Shown here: piece after piece, positions 1 through 10,265 of the stretch | Position numbering within the stretch: the first letter of the stretch is position 1 | Layout: every line of letters starts with the position of its first letter | From: Desulfospira joergensenii DSM 10085 | GTDB taxonomy: Bacteria > Desulfobacterota > Desulfobacteria > Desulfobacterales > Desulfobacteraceae | DNA: 64,000 bases | Assembly: GCF_000420085.1 (NCBI RefSeq) | Contig: NZ_ATUG01000002.1 | Location: forward strand, 1,302,001-1,366,000 | Reading direction: 5' to 3' | Program-made: the position numbers and the translations under genes | The notes under the pieces: model-generated | What the model was told of the DNA's origin: nothing | The model's database searches: none | Seen by the model: only the letters and a program-made list of their open reading frames with translations

Positions 1-229
1 AAGATATCGACCATAACAGATTCCGGTCTGTCCGCCAGGTGCAGGGTTTTTCTTTCCAGGGATTGCCCATGTAAGTTTTGTGATCTCTTCCTGTGTTTTT
101 TACCCACAAAGAGCACCAAGGCCACGAAGAAGTGCGGGCTCCCGTTATGCAGCAAAAACACTTTGTGAAATATCGGGGATCCTGCCTCTCCTTAAAAGGA
201 GAAAACCCAGACAGTCCTCCTTGTAAAGA
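1..229. repeat. Intergenic stretch with dispersed-repeat sequence
   Basis: No gene is seen here. The stretch holds a CACGAAG-type repeat near 118-133 and, near 150-175, a block reading CAAAAACACTTTGTGAAAT. Very similar blocks occur in the same order near 12990-13020 and 13330-13365, so this is probably a dispersed non-coding repeat. The first bases may belong to the tail of a transcript outside the window. Confidence 0.4.
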
Positions 230-1210
230 TCAATTCAGATCCGGCGATGGGCTGTCTTCTTCCTGGCGTAAATTACGCTTTTTGATGGATTCGATTTTCT
301 GCTGTGTTCCCAATAAAATCTCTTTCATGGCCGGATCCGAGCTTTTTGATCTGTCTATTGCTTTGCGGATAATACCTTCCGCTGATTCAACATGCCCTGT
401 CTCAAGAAGAGCTTCGGCATAGTTGTTTGCGGCTGCCAGATGATCCGGATATTGCTCGAGCAATTTGCGATAGATCTCCTTGGCCTGTTCCGCATAACCG
501 CGTATGAGAAGATTGGTAGCGGCTCCGAAAAGAACCGTCTGATTGACAGGCCATTTTTTAAGGGCAGAAGCATAACTTGCAGCCGCAGCATTTGCCTGTC
601 CTGTTTCTTCGAAGGCGCTGACCGCTTCAATATAATTTTGGGCATTGGCGGTGGCTGGAATTTCTCCGGGTTTCAGGGCAACAATGCCCCAGGAACCGGC
701 TCTGTTCCATAGCAGAAGGAAACGGCGGGCAGATATTTCAATCCGTTTTTGGGTCCCGGAACGGAGAATCAGGCGGTCCCCGGGCAAGATGCCAATCACC
801 ACGGCATAATGGTATGCCGGCCAAAAGGCGAATCCCTGTTTCTCAAGAATCATTACCGGTCTTCCGGCTTTGAGTTCCCCAACGAGTGCCTCTAAGTCCG
901 GCTCAATCCGGTAGGGAATCCGTCCAAAGCGCCGGGTTGCTGCTTTCAGTTCCATTTGCAGACTGCCTTTGCGTCCAGGCAGGTAGGTCAGCGGCATCAC
1001 ATCTTCGGGCAAGGCTTCAACTCCGGATGATCCCAGCAGCATTGCCAGGCTGGCAGGGCCGCATTGATATTCTTCCTGAGCAAAAAAGGGTGTAGCATTC
1101 AATTCCACACCCTGTTCATACTCCATAACAGAGATTCGAGTTCTGCTGCAGCCCCCGGTCAGTATAAAAACTATAGTTAATAAGAGGGCAGGACTGCATT
1201 GATATTTCAT
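230..1210 (-). CDS. PA2778-type C39-like cysteine peptidase lipoprotein with TPR tail
   Basis: A 326-residue protein that is probably membrane-anchored and acts in the periplasm. A lipobox (LTGGC, Cys21) ends the signal peptide. A papain/C39-like domain follows, with catalytic Cys50 in QCGPASLAML and His134 in the AYHYAVVIG strand. Residues from about 190 to 310 form TPR-like helices. This architecture matches the PA2778 family of cysteine peptidases. It lies one base downstream of a PA2779-type gene on the same strand, the usual partner, so the two are co-transcribed. The substrate is unknown. C39 peptidases often cut double-glycine leaders, but no such precursor was seen nearby. The last residues are polar and probably disordered. 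Confidence 0.85.
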   Translation of the reverse strand: MKYQCSPALLLTIVFILTGGCSRTRISVMEYEQGVELNATPFFAQEEYQCGPASLAMLLGSSGVEALPEDVMPLTYLPGRKGSLQMELKAATRRFGRIPYRIEPDLEALVGELKAGRPVMILEKQGFAFWPAYHYAVVIGILPGDRLILRSGTQKRIEISARRFLLLWNRAGSWGIVALKPGEIPATANAQNYIEAVSAFEETGQANAAAASYASALKKWPVNQTVLFGAATNLLIRGYAEQAKEIYRKLLEQYPDHLAAANNYAEALLETGHVESAEGIIRKAIDRSKSSDPAMKEILLGTQQKIESIKKRNLRQEEDSPSPDLN

Positions 1211-1211
1211 C

Positions 1212-1592
1212 TTACATTCGTGTGAAAATATCGGTAACCCCTACAAGCTCGAGAACAATCAGTACAACCAGGACCACTCCCAGTACAGCGAACACATTGG
1301 ATCCAGCCGGAAGATCATCAATCGACTTTTGAAGCTGATTAATTTCCGCATCACTCAAATTCGCAATTCGTTTGGCCGCGTCATCCGGGTTGACACCCAT
1401 TTCAACCAATTGTTTTCTGACGTCATCCCTGGCCATAAACGCATCAACATCACTCCTTGCAGAATGGTTCTGCTGCTGTAAATATTCACCCGTCCCGATA
1501 ACCTTTGCCTGGGCAGCCGGAAGCATTATACTGGTCAAAACAAAAACAGAAATAAACAATGTCATGGGAAAGATCTTGACCATTTTTTTCAT
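1212..1592 (-). CDS. PA2779-type small membrane protein
   Basis: A 126-residue protein with an N-terminal signal peptide or membrane segment (residues 8-29). A charged middle follows, in which a helical motif resembles those of the PA2779 family (MGVNPDDAAKRIANLSDAEI). A C-terminal hydrophobic helix (about 100-120) ends the protein. A ribosome-binding site (AAGGAG) precedes ATG at 1590-1592. It is the first gene of a two-gene operon with the PA2778-type peptidase. The family is annotated as conserved but uncharacterised, and the pairing suggests the small protein is a partner or substrate of the peptidase. The region 1593-1958 upstream, shared with the divergent response regulator, holds no further gene I can support. 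Confidence 0.8.
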   Translation of the reverse strand: MKKMVKIFPMTLFISVFVLTSIMLPAAQAKVIGTGEYLQQQNHSARSDVDAFMARDDVRKQLVEMGVNPDDAAKRIANLSDAEINQLQKSIDDLPAGSNVFAVLGVVLVVLIVLELVGVTDIFTRM

Positions 1593-1958
1593 AAGGAATC
1601 TCCTTTTTATTGATTTGTGAAAGACAGATTATTCAATATTTAAGAATTTCTCGAAAAGATGTCAAGTTCAGGCGGGAGATATCAGCGCCCATCAAACTTG
1701 AAAAGTACAATTTAAAATATGGGATTGGAAAAAAAGTTCGAATTTTGATTGCTGTGCTTTTCATGCCTGGCAGGTCAGGATGTGGAATATGATTTTTTTG
1801 AGTGTTTTTTCATGGACGCGGGCTCCATAAAGCGTTATGTCAGAATTGACAATACGATGGGGCTCATTTATTGTCAGGGATTGGAAATGACCTTATCGGG
1901 GCAGGGAAGTTCCGGATTCTGTTTTCCGCCCAAGCCCATGAACAGGAGGCGATTGCCC

Positions 1959-2660
1959 ATGAAAATTCTGGTCATAGATGATGAACGGCCCACTCTGGCC
2001 ATGTTCAGACTGTTTTTGACCGCATGCGGCTACGAGGTGCTCACCGCGGAAAACGGGGAGCAGGGTATGGATTTTTTTGCTTCCGAGGGGCCGGATATCG
2101 TATTCACGGACATCCGAATGCCCGGCATGGACGGGTTGGAGGTCCTGCGGCAAATCAGGGAATCCGGGTCGTCCTGTCCTGTGATTATCATCACAGGACA
2201 CGGGGATATGGAACCGGCAATGGCCGCCCTGGACCTGGCCGCTTCGGATTTTATTAATAAACCGGTTGAACGGACCGCCCTGAACTCTGCCCTGGTCCGG
2301 GCTGAAAAACAGCTTTATCAGACCGAGCCGGCTGAGTTTTCAGTGACGGAAACACCTGGGGACCAATGCCTGAAGCTGATCTTCAGCGGCAGGCTCAGCC
2401 AGGCGGCGGCATCCAAGTTGTCCGCGATTGATCTGGAAACGGTTCCGGGCGGCAAGGCCCTGTTCCTGTTCAAAGATAATTTTTCCATTGACCGCCACGG
2501 AGTTTTCATTCTGCTGGAATATCTCAGGCAGACTGCCGGATCAGGGGTGCGCATAGAGATGTCCGGACTGTCCCACAATCATATCCGGTTTTTTGAAATG
2601 GCCGGTGTGGACAAACTGGCCAGCCTTGTCCCTTCAAACCCCGGGGAGACAGGACTGTGA
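1959..2660 (+). CDS. Response regulator with REC and STAS-like output domain
   Basis: A 233-residue protein. The start is ATG 1959 because AGGAGG lies 9 bases upstream and the receiver domain begins at once (MKILVIDDE). The receiver domain covers residues 1-118, with acidic pair D7/D8, phospho-acceptor D51 (VFTDIRMPG), T79 and K101. Residues 130-225 resemble a STAS/anti-anti-sigma fold (GVRIEMSGLSHNHIRFFEMAG) and replace a DNA-binding output domain. The stop codon overlaps the GTG start of the BTAD regulator (GTGA), so the two are translationally coupled. Inference: phosphorylation is passed on by protein-protein contact, possibly to that regulator. No histidine kinase is encoded nearby. Confidence 0.8.
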   Translation: MKILVIDDERPTLAMFRLFLTACGYEVLTAENGEQGMDFFASEGPDIVFTDIRMPGMDGLEVLRQIRESGSSCPVIIITGHGDMEPAMAALDLAASDFINKPVERTALNSALVRAEKQLYQTEPAEFSVTETPGDQCLKLIFSGRLSQAAASKLSAIDLETVPGGKALFLFKDNFSIDRHGVFILLEYLRQTAGSGVRIEMSGLSHNHIRFFEMAGVDKLASLVPSNPGETGL

Positions 2661-5600
2661 TACCTGACGGCTGCCATATTCCTGAGACAGCAGATGCCCT
2701 GCAGCGGCCGCGTCTGCATAAGATGCTGCACCGGTATGACCGGTGTAGGGTGATCCTGGTGACAGGCCAGGCCGCCCAGGGCAAATCCACCCTGGTGGCC
2801 GACTTCCTCAAAGAGAGCCGGGAACGGAGCCTATGGTTTCATCTGGATCGAACCAGCTCAGACAGCGGAGTACTCTTTGACCGGTTGATCCGGGAACTGA
2901 CCCGCAGTCCGGACAGGGAGACCGGGGCCGGAAAAGACAGCGCATTACCGCCCCATATTCCTCTGGGATCCCGCCAGGATCTTCTCCGCCAGATTGATAT
3001 CCTAAGACAATTAATGGTTCAATACGGACAGGGGCTGAACATCGTATTTGACGACATGGAAACTTTGGATGAAAAAGGCACGGCTCCGGGGCTGATCCAA
3101 GGATTGATCCGGGAAAGCCCGGGCGGGGTCCGCTTCTTTCTGATTTCCCGGAGCCGGCCGGCCGTCAACCTTTCCCGGTTCAAGATGAACCGGCAGGTGC
3201 TGACGCTGACCAACGCGGATCTTGCCTTCACCCTGGATGAGGCAATGGCGTTTTTCACGGCACCCGGCTGACTTCCTGAAGGCAGTGATGCACCCGGGAA
3301 GGATGCCGTTGAAAAAATTCTTAAAGCTACGGAAGGCTGGGTTGGCGGACTGGTTCTGGTCTGCGAGGCCATCCGGCAGGCCGGGACTCTGAACCACCTT
3401 CCGGATCAGTTGACCACCGAGGCGTTTTCTTATTTTTCCAGTGAAATTTACCAGACGCTGGCACCGGAAATCCGGGACTTCCTGATGAAAACCGCCATCT
3501 TCGACGAACTGGATACCAAGATCCTTTCCCTGTTTTTCGATACGGTTTCTCCGGAAGCCATACTGGATGAACTGGAACAGAGGAACCTGTTTATCAGGAG
3601 AATCAGAAACGACACCGGCCGGCCGGTGTACCGATACAACACCCTTTTCAGGAATTTTCTGGCCGCAGACCTTATGGAGACCATGGGCAGGGAAGGAGTT
3701 TTAAAACTGAACCGGAAGGCCGGGGAGATTTACTTGAACCGAAAGGATAGTGAAAAAGCCGTTTTCCATTTCAGGCAGGCCGGCTGCCATAATGAAATCG
3801 CCCGGATTATCCGGATCACGGGAACGGACTACGTGATTACCGGCCGGACGGACCGGCTGGCCGAGTGGATCGCTTCCCTGCCCGGGGAGATGACAGCCCG
3901 GGATTCCTGGCTCATTCTTTACGATACCATGTCCCGGCGGATCAGGGGAGGGAAGGCCAATATCACTGCCTTTGCCGAAGCCCTGGAAGGATTCCGGGTG
4001 CAGGCCGATATTCGCGGACAGCTCCTTAGCATTGCCTATCTCATTGAAGCCTCCGTGTTTATCCGGCAATCCTCCCGGGTCATTCTCAAATGGATCAGGG
4101 CCGGGGAGCAGGCCCTGGAGGATCTGAAGGGAAAACACCGTTTCTCCTGGGCCCGGACCCTTCTCTGGCAGCAGATCGGTTTGGGCTATATCGCAGGCAA
4201 CGGAAATATTCCCAAAGGATTGTCCGCCTGCAGAAACGCTGTTCTGCTGGCCCGTCACATCCATAATTCGGATCTTCTGATCAATGCCCTCATTATTCAG
4301 ACCCTGGGCCTGGTACAATCCGGAGATTTATCCGGAGCCAGGGCTATGCTGGAGAAGACGCAGACCGCGACGACCCTTTATCCTGAATACCGGGCCCTGA
4401 AAAACATCACCAATGCAGACCTTGCCCTGAAACGCGGGAATATGGCTCTGGCCGAAGAATTCCTGTCAAAGTCTGAAGCGGAAATTGAAAAGTTCGGCCT
4501 GATCTTTCTCTATCCCGGAACCGTTGAAGTCCGCGCCCTTTTTCATGTCCAGACCGGCCAGTTTGAGCAGGCAATTCAGGCTGCAGATCATCTGTCTGAT
4601 TTTTCCATACTTGACGGCAATGATTTTTATCTGGGAATCTCCCACCGGATCAAAGCCGTGGCCTCTTTGTGCCGGGACCGGTATGGCGAGGCTGTTGACT
4701 GGGCCCGAAAGGCAATCCAGGAACTGAACCAGTCCCGCCGGGGGAATATCCACCTTTCCCTGGCCCGGCAGATACTGGGCATCTCCCTCTACCATAAGGG
4801 CGATCATGACCAGGCCCGGGAGGAACTCGAAACCGTGCTGGCATATTTCAAATCCATCTGCGCCGATTTGGGGGAGAGTGAGACTGCCCTCTGCCTGGGA
4901 ATGCTGCTGCATGACTCGGGAGATCCGTGCAGGGGTACCGCTTATCTGAAGGCCGGTCTGGAAAAGGCCATGGAAAACAACTACCGCTATTTTCCCCTTG
5001 TCAATTACCGCATTCTCGCCCGGGGACTGGTCATGGTCACCGCTGAACAGGTTGTGCCGGGCAGAAAACTTGCAGATTTCCTCACCAATTTCAACGCCCC
5101 GGATCTTTTAAAGCAGGTGGCCGGGGAAATTGACAAGATCCTTGGAAAGCTTTCCAAAAGGGAAAGATTCTTGACGGCAGAGAAACTGGCCCTTCTTTTC
5201 AAGCACACCCGGCCAAAGATCATGATACACACCCTGGGTCCTTTTTCTGTTCAATCGGATAACCAGGTTCTTCCGGCCTCGGTGTTTGGCGGCCCCAAGC
5301 CCATACGGCTGCTCAAGCTCATTGTTTTAAAGGGAGGAATTGATATCCCCAAAGAGGTTCTCATCGACAGTTTATGGCCGGATGCACCGGTGGCGGCCGG
5401 AGAAAAGAATTTAAAGGTGAACCTACACCGGTTGCGCAAGGCATTGGAGCCTTCTCCTTCAAAGGATTTCGGCAATGTCTACCTGAATAACAGAGAGGGA
5501 TGTATATCCCTGGATCCCGACCTGGTTCAAATCGACACCCAGCTGTTCACGGCCCTTTCTGAAAGAGGAGATACCCATGAAGACGAGGGAAGTTTCACTG

Positions 5601-5977
5601 AAGCCCTGGATGCCTATGAAAAGGCCATGGGGCTTTACCGGGGAGACTACTTTGCCGGGGAGCTCTACCTGGACGGTGTGGAAAATGGCAGGGAATTTTT
5701 CCGATCAAAAAGCATGAGAATACTGGAAAAAAAGGCAGCCGTCCATGAGGAGCTGGATCAGTGGCAGGCGGCGGTGAATACATGGCAGGCCGTTCTCAGG
5801 ATGGACCCCTGCCACGAAACCGCCTACCAGAACCTGATGATACTCCATGCGGATGCCGGAATGAAAAGCGGCGCCGTACATGTTTTTGAAAGGTGCCGGA
5901 CAGTGCTCAAGGCAGAGCTGGATACCTCACCCGGTCCGGACACCCTGGCGATCTACCGGAGGGTAGCAGCCATTTGA
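2657..5977 (+). pseudogene. MalT-like ATPase/TPR/BTAD regulator interrupted by in-frame TGA
   Basis: A single reading frame of 1106 codons plus stop, from GTG 2657 to TGA 5977, broken only by TGA at 3269-3271. Domains in order are a P-loop ATPase with Walker A near residue 38 (TGQAAQGKST), the winged-helix-like segment of the MalT/NACHT module, a long TPR-like superhelix (about 350-830), an OmpR-type DNA-binding domain (from about 855) and a BTAD domain at the C-terminus. The paralogue at 24901-28140 has the same plan (1079 aa) and no stop at the aligned position, between the ATPase core and the segment around GWVGGLVL. Frame and similarity continue without a gap after the TGA. It may be a recent nonsense mutation, a sequence error, or two polypeptides (downstream TTG 3410). 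I favour a pseudogene or readthrough case over selenocysteine. Confidence 0.75.
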
Positions 5978-6198
5978 CAACACCCTTTCGCGGCAAAGTC
6001 CTCACGCTCTTTCATATCCTTAAAAAAAACAGGCATGCGGGCACTGCCCGCTACACCGGCACGGTGAGCCGTTTTGGTTTTCTGAAACAGTTTTAAATTC
6101 TTAAAATAAAGATCCGTGAGATCCTTGATCCGACCCTGTTCCGCTGGATATCTATCTGAATTTATTATCTTATGAAACATGGTGGACATTCTGCACAT

Positions 6199-6220
6199 CC
6201 CTTTGTAACCCCTTTGTAAC
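6199..6220. promoter_or_regulatory. Tandem 11-bp direct repeat, candidate SARP/BTAD operator
   Basis: CCCTTTGTAAC occurs twice without spacer (6199-6209 and 6210-6220), about 190 bases before the formate dehydrogenase start. SARP-type BTAD regulators bind direct repeats set one helical turn (11 bp) apart, and a BTAD regulator ends 220 bases upstream. The rest of the 432-base gap (5978-6409) shows no gene. Confidence 0.4.
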
Positions 6221-6409
6221 CCAATGGTGGTATTGCCTTTTTGATTATGAAGCAAAGGGGCAGAGGCGCGGCTTATTGCCCGGTTATTAAAGGGCACCTT
6301 TGAAGGAATCCGTCCTCTGTCTGCCAGAAGCCGGACCGGTTTAATCTGCCCGTCCGGATCAGGGTGAGATAAAAGGATTTTAAATGATTTCAAAGGAAAG
6401 GAGAATGTT

Positions 6410-9400
6410 TTGAAACTAAGCCGAAGAACCTTTATGAAGTGGAGCGGCTCCGGTGTGATCGGGTTGTCCCTGCTCCGAATGGGGATTGATCTTGAACCTG
6501 TCAAAGCCTATGCATCCCAGCTCAAGATCGAAGGCGCAAAAGAGGTGATCAGCATCTGTCCCTTTTGTTCAGTGGGGTGTCACATTATCGCCCACGTAAA
6601 AGACAACCAATTGGTCAGTACCGAAGGGGATCCCGAATACCCGGTTTCAGAAGGCTCACTCTGCGCCAAGGGGGCCGCCATGCTTTCCATGACCCGCAAT
6701 CCCCATCGCGTCACTGCCCCGCTCTACCGGGCGCCTTATAGTGACAAATGGGAAGAAAAATCCTGGGACTGGATCCTGAAGCGTATCGCCGCCCGTGTCA
6801 AGGAAACCCGGGATCAGGGACTCATCCGTACAAACGCCAGGGGAGAGCAGGTCAATCGTCTTGAAAATCTTTTTTCCCTGGGGACCTCCCATATGGACAA
6901 CGAGGAATGTGCCCTTGTTCACCAGGCCATGCGGGGCCTGGGGGTGGTCCACATGGACCACCAGGCCCGCATCTGACACAGCGCTACTGTAGCGGCTCTG
7001 GGAGAGTCGTTCGGACGCGGTGCCATGACGAATCACTGGATCGATATTAAAAACGCCGATGCCGTTCTTATCATGGGCAGCAATGCAGCTGAACATCATC
7101 CCATCTCATTCAAGTGGGTGCTGGACGCAAGGGACAAACGCGGGGCCGTTGTCATGCATGTGGATCCCAAGTTTTCCCGGACCTCGGCCCGTTCAGACTT
7201 CCATGTCCCCCTGCGGTCGGGCACGGATATCGCTTTTCTTGGCGGCATGATCCATTATATTCTGGAAAACAAGCTCTATTTCAAAGAGTATGTGACGGAC
7301 TATACCAATGCGGCCTTTGTCGTAAAAAAGAGCTTTACATTCAAGGACGGTCTTTTTTCAGGCTTTGATCCCAAAACCCGGACCTATGACAAAAAATTCT
7401 GGGATTTTGAGATGGACGGTAAGGGTATTCCCGAACAGGACAAGACGCTGGCCCATGGGCGGACCGTTTTTCAGCTCATGAAAAAACACTACTCCAGGTA
7501 TACCCTGGACAAGGTCTCTTCTATCACCGGCGTGTCCAAAGATAACCTGCTCAAGGTCTATAAAGCCTTTGCCGCCACCGGTACGGCAGAAAAATCAGGG
7601 ACCATTCTCTACGCCCTGGGCTGGACCCAGCATACAGTGGGCGTACAGAATATCCGGTCTGCAGGTATCCTCCAGCTGCTGCTGGGCAATATCGGGGTGG
7701 CCGGCGGCGGCATCAATGCCCTGAGGGGGGAACCCAATGTCCAGGGGTCCACAGACCATACCCTGCTCTACCACATCATCCCCGGGTACATGGCCATGCC
7801 CCGGGCAGACTGGCAGACCCTGGACGCATATCTTACGGCCAATACTCCGGTAAGCGCCGATACCGCCAGCGCCAACTGGTGGCAGCACAAGCCGAAATAC
7901 TTCAACAGCCTGCTCAAGGGATGGTTCGGAGAGAATGCCACCCGGGAAAACGGGTTTGGCTACGAGATGCTGCCCAAACTGGAAAAGGGCGAAGATTATT
8001 CCTATCTTTTCCTCTTTGACCGCATGTACGAAAACAAAATAAAGGGCGGATTTGTTTTCGGCCTGAACCCGGCCAATAGTGTGGCCAACGCCAACAAGGT
8101 CCGCAGGGCCTTTGACAACCTGGACTGGATGGTCAGTGTGGATCTCCACCACTCGGAAACCTCGGACAATTGGCATCGTCCCGGTGTTGATCCCAAAAAG
8201 ATCAAGACAGAGGCGTTCCTGCTGCCCAGCGCCCACCGTCTGGAAAAAGAAGGCTCGGTCACCAACTCCGGCCGCTGGATGCTCTGGCACTACGAGGCAG
8301 TCAAACCCCCGGGACAGGCCCGCACCTTTGGCCGCATGATTGTGGACATCATGAACCAGGTCCGCGACAGCTACAGGAAAGAGGACGGGGTCTACCCGGA
8401 TCCCGTTGTCAAACTGGACTGGCCGGAAACCTATGATGCCGGCCTCATGGCCCGCCGCATCAACGGGATTTTTACAAAGGACGTAACGGTCAAGGGCAAG
8501 GCCTATAAAAAAGGGCAGCAGGTGCCAAGCTTCACGGCTCTTTCCGATGACGGCTCCACCCTGTCCCTGAACTGGCTTTACGCCGGCAGCTATACTGAAG
8601 ACGGCAATAAGGCCAAACGCAGGGATCACAGCCAGACCGGCAAACAGGCCGCCATCGGCCTCTATCCCAACTTTGCCTGGTGCTGGCCGGTGAACCGCCG
8701 CATCCTGTATAACCGCGCCTCCGTGGATCAGAACGGAAAACCCTGGAGTCCTGAAAAGGCTGTCATTGAATGGCAGAACGGCAAGTGGACCGGGGACGTG
8801 CCCGACGGCGGGTGGGCACCCATGTCCAGCGGCAAGGGCAAACATCCCTTTATCATGGCCAAGCACGGCATGGGACAGCTTTTCGGGCCCGGCCGCCAGG
8901 ACGGTCCTTTTTCCGAACATTACGAGCCCGTGGAAACCCCAGTGACCTCCCACCCCTTTTCCGGACAGTTGAACAGTCCCTGTTATAAATTTCTGTCCTC
9001 GGACATGGATCTCTTGGCCAAACCGGCAGATCCAGACTATCCCATTGTCCTGACCACCTATAGTCTCACCGAACATTGGTGCGGCGGCGGTGAGACACGA
9101 AACGTGCCCAATCTGCTTGAGGCCGAACCCCAGCTCTACATCGAGATGAGCCCGGAACTGGCCAAGGAAAGAGGAATTAAAAACGGAGACGGGGTTGTGG
9201 TGGAAAGTATCCGGGGCAGGGTTGAGGCCATTGCCATGGTCACCGTTCGCATGCGCCCCCTAAAGGTTCAGGGAAAAATCGTCCATGAAGTGGGCATGCC
9301 CTTCTGCTTTGGCTGGACCACTCCGGGCTCTGGAGATGCCACCAACCGCCTGACCCCGGCTGTGGGAGATCCCAATACCACCATTCCTGAATTCAAGGCC

Positions 9401-9448
9401 TGCTGTGTAAATGTCCGCAAGGCTGAAAAACTCACGGAAATTTCCTAA
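6410..9448 (+). CDS. fdhA: Formate dehydrogenase catalytic subunit, selenocysteine-containing
   Basis: A molybdopterin (Mo or W) formate dehydrogenase alpha subunit of 1012 residues, oxidising formate to CO2 in the periplasm. It starts at TTG 6410, with AAAGGAG 7 bases upstream. A twin-arginine signal (SRRTFMKWSG) begins at residue 4. A [4Fe-4S] site uses CPFCSVGC plus the Cys of LCAKG. TGA 6974-6976 is read as selenocysteine (residue 189): the flanking text HQARI-U-HSATVAALG followed by GRGAMTNHW is the FdnG/FdhA active-site signature, and the frame continues to 9448. The C-terminal molybdopterin-binding domain is complete. The FeS subunit and FdhE follow. No cytochrome b subunit is present, as in periplasmic FdhAB that donate to cytochrome c3. 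A conventional gene caller would split this gene in two. Confidence 0.95.
6974..7008 (+). promoter_or_regulatory. Selenocysteine UGA with candidate bacterial SECIS
   Basis: Downstream of TGA 6974-6976 lie two possible hairpins. CGCTAC/GTAGCG (6982-6994) has a one-base loop. GGCTCT-GGG-AGAGTC (6994-7008) places a G-rich loop 24-26 bases after the UGA, within the spacing usual for bacterial SECIS elements. The second is the better candidate. Confidence 0.6.
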
Positions 9449-9461
9449 AGGAGACAAAGAT

Positions 9462-10205
9462 ATGTCATATTCATTTTTTGTTGATACATCAAGGTGCACA
9501 GCCTGCCGCGGATGCCAGATCGCCTGTAAGGAATGGTACGAGCTGCCGGCCAACAAGACTCGCCAGACCGGGTCCCACCAGAATCCGCCGGACCTGAATG
9601 TCAATAACTACAAGCTGGTCCGGTTCAGTGAACACCTGGAGGGGGAAAAGATCCGCTGGAATTTTTTTCCGGATCAGTGCAGGCACTGCATTGATCCTCC
9701 CTGCGTTTATATCGGCCAGAACTATGAGGATGATGCTGTTTTCCAGGATACAAAGACCGGGGCGGTGGTTTATACGGATAAGACCCGTAAGATTCCAAAA
9801 GATGGGTTTGACAGCATGCGGGAGGCCTGTCCCTATGATATCCCCAGAAGGGATCCTGCCACAGGCAGGATCTCCAAGTGCAGCATGTGCTACGACCGAT
9901 TGGTCCGGGGATTAAAGCCTGTTTGCGTGGATGTCTGCCCCACCGGCACCATGAATTTTGGTGAGCGCAGCCAGATGCTGACCCTGGCGGAAGAAAGGCT
10001 GGCCAGGGTAAAAAAAGATCACCCCAAAACCATTCTGGCAGATGTTGAAGACGTCAATGTCATTTACCTGCTGACGGATTTGCCGGAGAACTATCATGAA
10101 TACAGCGTGGCCCAGGGCAGTTCAGGCCTGAACCGGCATCAGTTCCTGGCCGGGATTGCAGCCCCGTTCAAACGGGCCGGCAAAGTGCTGAGCAAATCCG
10201 TATAA
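9462..10205 (+). CDS. fdhB: Formate dehydrogenase iron-sulfur (beta) subunit
   Basis: A 247-residue electron-transfer subunit carrying [4Fe-4S] clusters. The start at ATG 9462 is chosen because AAAGGAG precedes it and the ferredoxin fold begins at once. Cysteine clusters are CTACRGCQIAC, CRHCIDPPC, the Cys of EACPYDIPR, CSMCYDR and CVDVCPTG, matching four-cluster FdnH/FdhB proteins. There is no C-terminal membrane helix, which FdnH of E. coli has. With no gamma subunit gene, this implies a soluble periplasmic dimer exported with the Tat-signalled alpha subunit. It lies 13 bases after the alpha subunit. Confidence 0.93.
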   Translation: MSYSFFVDTSRCTACRGCQIACKEWYELPANKTRQTGSHQNPPDLNVNNYKLVRFSEHLEGEKIRWNFFPDQCRHCIDPPCVYIGQNYEDDAVFQDTKTGAVVYTDKTRKIPKDGFDSMREACPYDIPRRDPATGRISKCSMCYDRLVRGLKPVCVDVCPTGTMNFGERSQMLTLAEERLARVKKDHPKTILADVEDVNVIYLLTDLPENYHEYSVAQGSSGLNRHQFLAGIAAPFKRAGKVLSKSV

Positions 10206-10218
10206 TCATTTTTACAGA

Positions 10219-10250
10219 CCCGGGAAGGCTTTGCGGCCTTCCCGGGATTT
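10219..10250 (+). terminator. Strong hairpin between FDH beta subunit and fdhE
   Basis: A perfect 11-bp stem, CCCGGGAAGGC (10219-10229) with GCCTTCCCGGG (10236-10246) and a 6-base loop, is followed by only ATTTTC. It is probably a partial terminator or mRNA-end stabiliser that lowers fdhE expression relative to the structural genes. Confidence 0.55.
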
Positions 10251-10265
10251 TCAGGAGCAGACGAT

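Noticed and set aside
3269-3310. TGA in the BTAD regulator as selenocysteine codon
   Set aside because: The paralogue has no Cys at this place, the surrounding text is not redox-like, and the possible hairpins have large loops unlike a bacterial SECIS.
7595-9076. Minus-strand 493-aa frame opposite formate dehydrogenase
   Set aside because: Antisense shadow caused by high GC; the plus-strand product is certain.
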